NCBI GenBank assembly: GCA_025922795.1
Contig: JAICHC010000107.1
Span: 1 to 7,986, forward strand
DNA: 7,986 nt
DNA from: Candidatus Binatia bacterium
Lineage (GTDB): Bacteria; Desulfobacterota_B; Binatia; UBA9968
Direction: 5' to 3'
A model generated the notes under the pieces. The model worked only from the letters and a program-made list of their open reading frames with translations. It searched no databases and had not been told where the DNA came from. Shown one piece after another: positions 6,198-7,986 of the stretch. The position numbers and the translations under genes are program-made. Numbering within the stretch: the stretch's first letter is position 1; the number at the start of each line of letters is the position of its first letter.

Positions 6198-6932
6198 ATG
6201 TGGCAGACGCTTAAAGAAGATATCCAAGCGGTCTTCGAGCGCGATCCGGCGGCGCGATCGATCTGGGAAGTGGCGATTGCATATCCGGGCTTCCATGCAA
6301 TCTTGATCCACCGGCTCTCGCACTGGCTATGGCGGCGCCAGCTTACCACGCTGGCGCGGTTCGTTAGCCACATAGGCCGATTTCTCACCGGGATCGAAAT
6401 CCATCCCGGAGCGAAAATCGGCCGTCGCTGTTTTATCGATCACGGCATGGGCGTGGTGATCGGCGAGACCAGTGAAATTGGCGACGACGTGACGATCTAT
6501 CAAGGCGTCACCCTCGGCGGTACGTCGACGGCGCCGATCAAGCGCCATCCCACCATCGAGGACTCGGTTACGATCTTCAGCGGCGCGGCGGTCCTCGGCC
6601 CGGTGACGGTTGGACGCCACAGCCGGGTGGGCGCCGGGTCGGTGTTAGTCAGCTCGGTACCGCAGCATTCCACGGTCGTCGGCATCCCGGGGAGAGTCGT
6701 GCAGATCGAGGCGAGACACACGCCCGCGGGCAAGGCGATTATCGATCTCAACTCGGTCGATCTGCCCGATCCGGTCGCCAAGGCTATCGGCGCGCTCGCC
6801 GACTACGTTGAAAAGTTGGAGAAAAAGGTCGACGAGCTGAGCGCTCGCCAGGGCGGCCTCGAAGAAAAGACAGCCGAGGAGAACGAAGTTTTGAACAAGG
6901 TAAAAGAGCTGCTGAAGAATACCGGAAGTTGA
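6198..6932 (+). CDS. cysE: Serine O-acetyltransferase (short, EpsC/Bacillus type) with coiled-coil tail
   Basis: CysE acetylates L-serine with acetyl-CoA to O-acetylserine, the committed step to cysteine. The 244-residue product starts [20 protein letters not shown], the family N-terminus. The helical N-domain is about 1-60 and the left-handed beta-helix of hexapeptide repeats about 65-170. The signature [11 protein letters not shown] (65-75), [13 protein letters not shown] (79-91, catalytic H82), YQGVTLGGT (101-109), KRHPTI (115-120) and VVGIPGRVV (160-168) match the short Bacillus-type enzymes. The frame stays open upstream to a GTG at 6138, but that stretch is the 8-bp repeat array and does not match the family, so ATG 6198 is preferred despite a weak Shine-Dalgarno. 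After residue 195 comes a Lys/Glu-rich, heptad-like tail ([12 protein letters not shown] through [14 protein letters not shown]). It lacks the C-terminal Ile that docks into CysK in the classical cysteine synthase complex. Confidence 0.95.
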   Translation: MWQTLKEDIQAVFERDPAARSIWEVAIAYPGFHAILIHRLSHWLWRRQLTTLARFVSHIGRFLTGIEIHPGAKIGRRCFIDHGMGVVIGETSEIGDDVTIYQGVTLGGTSTAPIKRHPTIEDSVTIFSGAAVLGPVTVGRHSRVGAGSVLVSSVPQHSTVVGIPGRVVQIEARHTPAGKAIIDLNSVDLPDPVAKAIGALADYVEKLEKKVDELSARQGGLEEKTAEENEVLNKVKELLKNTGS

Positions 6933-6987
6933 AGAAAGCCGACCGACACCGGTAATGGGCGCGTTTAAATCGGCACAATAAAGTTCA

Positions 6988-7986
6988 ATGAAGGCTCAGG
7001 GAGAAAAGATTGTCGTCGCCATGAGCGGCGGCGTCGATAGCTCAGTTGCGGCGGCGATGCTTGTCGAGCAGGGCCACGAGGTCCAGGGTGTGTCTTTGCG
7101 CATGTGGGAAGAAAATCGCGGGCCGCGGGTGTGCTCCGATCATCGCGGCGCTGCCGACGTTGCCAAGCTGCTCGGTATTTCCCATACAATGCTCGATCTG
7201 CGCGGGCAATTCGTGGAAACTGTGGTGAAACCTTTCGCGCGCGATTATCTACAGGGCCGTACGCCCAATCCGTGCGTTTCGTGCAATCGCGATTTCAAGC
7301 TCGGAATCTTGCTCAAGTGGGCTCGCACCCAAGGCGCGGATTACGTGGCCACCGGCCACTACGCGCGCGTTGCATGCGTACCCTCGGCGTCGCAATTCTC
7401 ACTTTTTCGCGGCGCTGATCCCGGCAAGGACCAGTCGTATTTTCTTTTTTCACTGTCGCACGATCAGCTGGCGCACACACTTTTCCCTCTCGGTGAAATG
7501 CACAAGAGCCAGGTGCGCGAACGGGCGCGCCGGCTCGGGTTGGCGGTGGCCGAGCGTCCCGAGAGTCAAGATATCTGCTTCGGCGATTACAAGGCGCTGG
7601 TAAAATCCTATGCTCAAGAGCGTGAAGCCGCGGCCGGTGATGTAGTTGATCGGACCGGGAAAATCTTGGGCCGCCACGGCGGCATTCACAGCGTGACGGT
7701 CGGTCAGAGACGGGGCTTGGGAATTTCGGCCGCTGAGCCGCTCTACGTCGTCGGCATCGAAGAGCCTACCAAGCGGGTCGTCGTGGGAAAAAAGAAAGAG
7801 CTGGCATCCACCGCGCTGGTTGCGCGGTCGGTCGATTGGCTCGAAGCTCCAGGCGCGGGCGAGATCGAAGCCGAGGTGCAGATCCGCTACCGCGCGCCGG
7901 CAGTGGCCTGCACGGTTCGCCGCCGTGGTGACCAAACTTGTGAAGTCTGGTTCAAAGAAGCCATCGCGGCAGTGACGCCGGGACAA
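6988..7986 (+). CDS. mnmA: tRNA-specific 2-thiouridylase MnmA (3' end beyond window)
   Basis: MnmA adenylates and thiolates U34 of the tRNAs for Lys, Glu and Gln (s2U34), taking sulfur from a persulfide relay. The frame is open for 333 codons to the edge. The last visible residues, AVTPGQ, normally lie about 25-35 residues before the end, so only a short tail is missing. Visible motifs: PP-loop SGGVDSS (13-19); TPNPCVSCNRDFK (92-104), with C99 at the position of the catalytic Cys and a second Cys at 96; GADYVATGHYAR (116-127); GKDQSYFLF (146-154); and ESQDICF (192-198), with C197 as the partner persulfide Cys. The central domain motif HSVTVGQRRGLGI follows. The ATG at 6988 is chosen because a downstream ATG (7021) would begin inside the PP-loop strand. 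The Shine-Dalgarno is weak. A 55-base spacer separates it from cysE, with no clear terminator or promoter. Confidence 0.96.
   Translation, partial: MKAQGEKIVVAMSGGVDSSVAAAMLVEQGHEVQGVSLRMWEENRGPRVCSDHRGAADVAKLLGISHTMLDLRGQFVETVVKPFARDYLQGRTPNPCVSCNRDFKLGILLKWARTQGADYVATGHYARVACVPSASQFSLFRGADPGKDQSYFLFSLSHDQLAHTLFPLGEMHKSQVRERARRLGLAVAERPESQDICFGDYKALVKSYAQEREAAAGDVVDRTGKILGRHGGIHSVTVGQRRGLGISAAEPLYVVGIEEPTKRVVVGKKKELASTALVARSVDWLEAPGAGEIEAEVQIRYRAPAVACTVRRRGDQTCEVWFKEAIAAVTPGQ

Noticed and set aside
6920..6954. TACCGG/CCGGTA inverted repeat after cysE as a terminator
   Set aside because: It has only 6 bp, a 23-base loop and no T-run, so it does not meet the pattern of an intrinsic terminator.
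7450..7986. 178-codon open frame on the - strand inside mnmA
   Set aside because: The + strand carries MnmA motifs throughout (KDQSYFLF, ESQDICF, VGQRRGLG), so this is a shadow.
1..7986. A novel defence or mobile system within the window
   Set aside because: Apart from the ~110-base NB-ARC-like fragment at the left edge, every gene is a recognisable housekeeping enzyme. No transposase, integrase, CRISPR repeat, tRNA or effector gene is visible.

Overview
This is a dense stretch of housekeeping genes, all on the + strand. Seven genes are intact or nearly so, an eighth gene enters at the left edge, and mnmA runs off the right edge. The order is glmM (3' end) - pdxJ - nnrDE - tsaE - lysC - cimA - cysE - mnmA (5' end). 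The block pdxJ / YjeF-type repair enzyme / tsaE / lysC / cimA resembles the arrangement I recall from Geobacter-like Deltaproteobacteria. Together with the moderately high GC and the protein motifs, this suggests an uncultured soil or sediment bacterium of the Desulfobacterota (or a neighbouring phylum such as Binatota, NC10 or Rokubacteria). That placement is inference from gene order and motif style.

Layout: 2-343 is an open frame whose last ~75 codons are the C-terminal domain of phosphoglucosamine mutase. Its first ~36-40 codons look foreign: every third base is G or C, and the protein resembles an NB-ARC/STAND ATPase. 347-1069 is pdxJ. 1070-1165 is a gene-free spacer made of short GTTCAA units in both orientations, at the place where related operons usually carry acpS. 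1166-2722 is the bifunctional NAD(P)HX repair enzyme, 2775-3263 tsaE and 3326-4549 lysC, with a strong internal start for a beta subunit at 4064. 4546-6126 is cimA, overlapping lysC by 4 bases. 6127-6197 is a spacer carrying an 8-bp-period inverted repeat array. 6198-6932 is cysE and 6988-7986 is mnmA, missing its last few dozen codons.

Functionally the genes cover precursor supply and maintenance: cell-wall amino sugar (glmM), pyridoxal phosphate (pdxJ), repair of damaged NAD(P)H (nnrDE), two tRNA modifications (tsaE for t6A37, mnmA for 2-thiouridine34), and amino-acid synthesis. lysC opens the aspartate family, cimA makes isoleucine precursor from pyruvate and acetyl-CoA, and cysE commits serine to cysteine. 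Spacers are 3-96 bases, with no convincing intrinsic terminator, so co-transcription of much or all of the block is plausible.

I see no defence system, mobile element, CRISPR array or RNA gene. The points worth checking are the chimeric left edge, the two structured spacers, the missing acpS, the lysC internal start and the unusual CysE tail.
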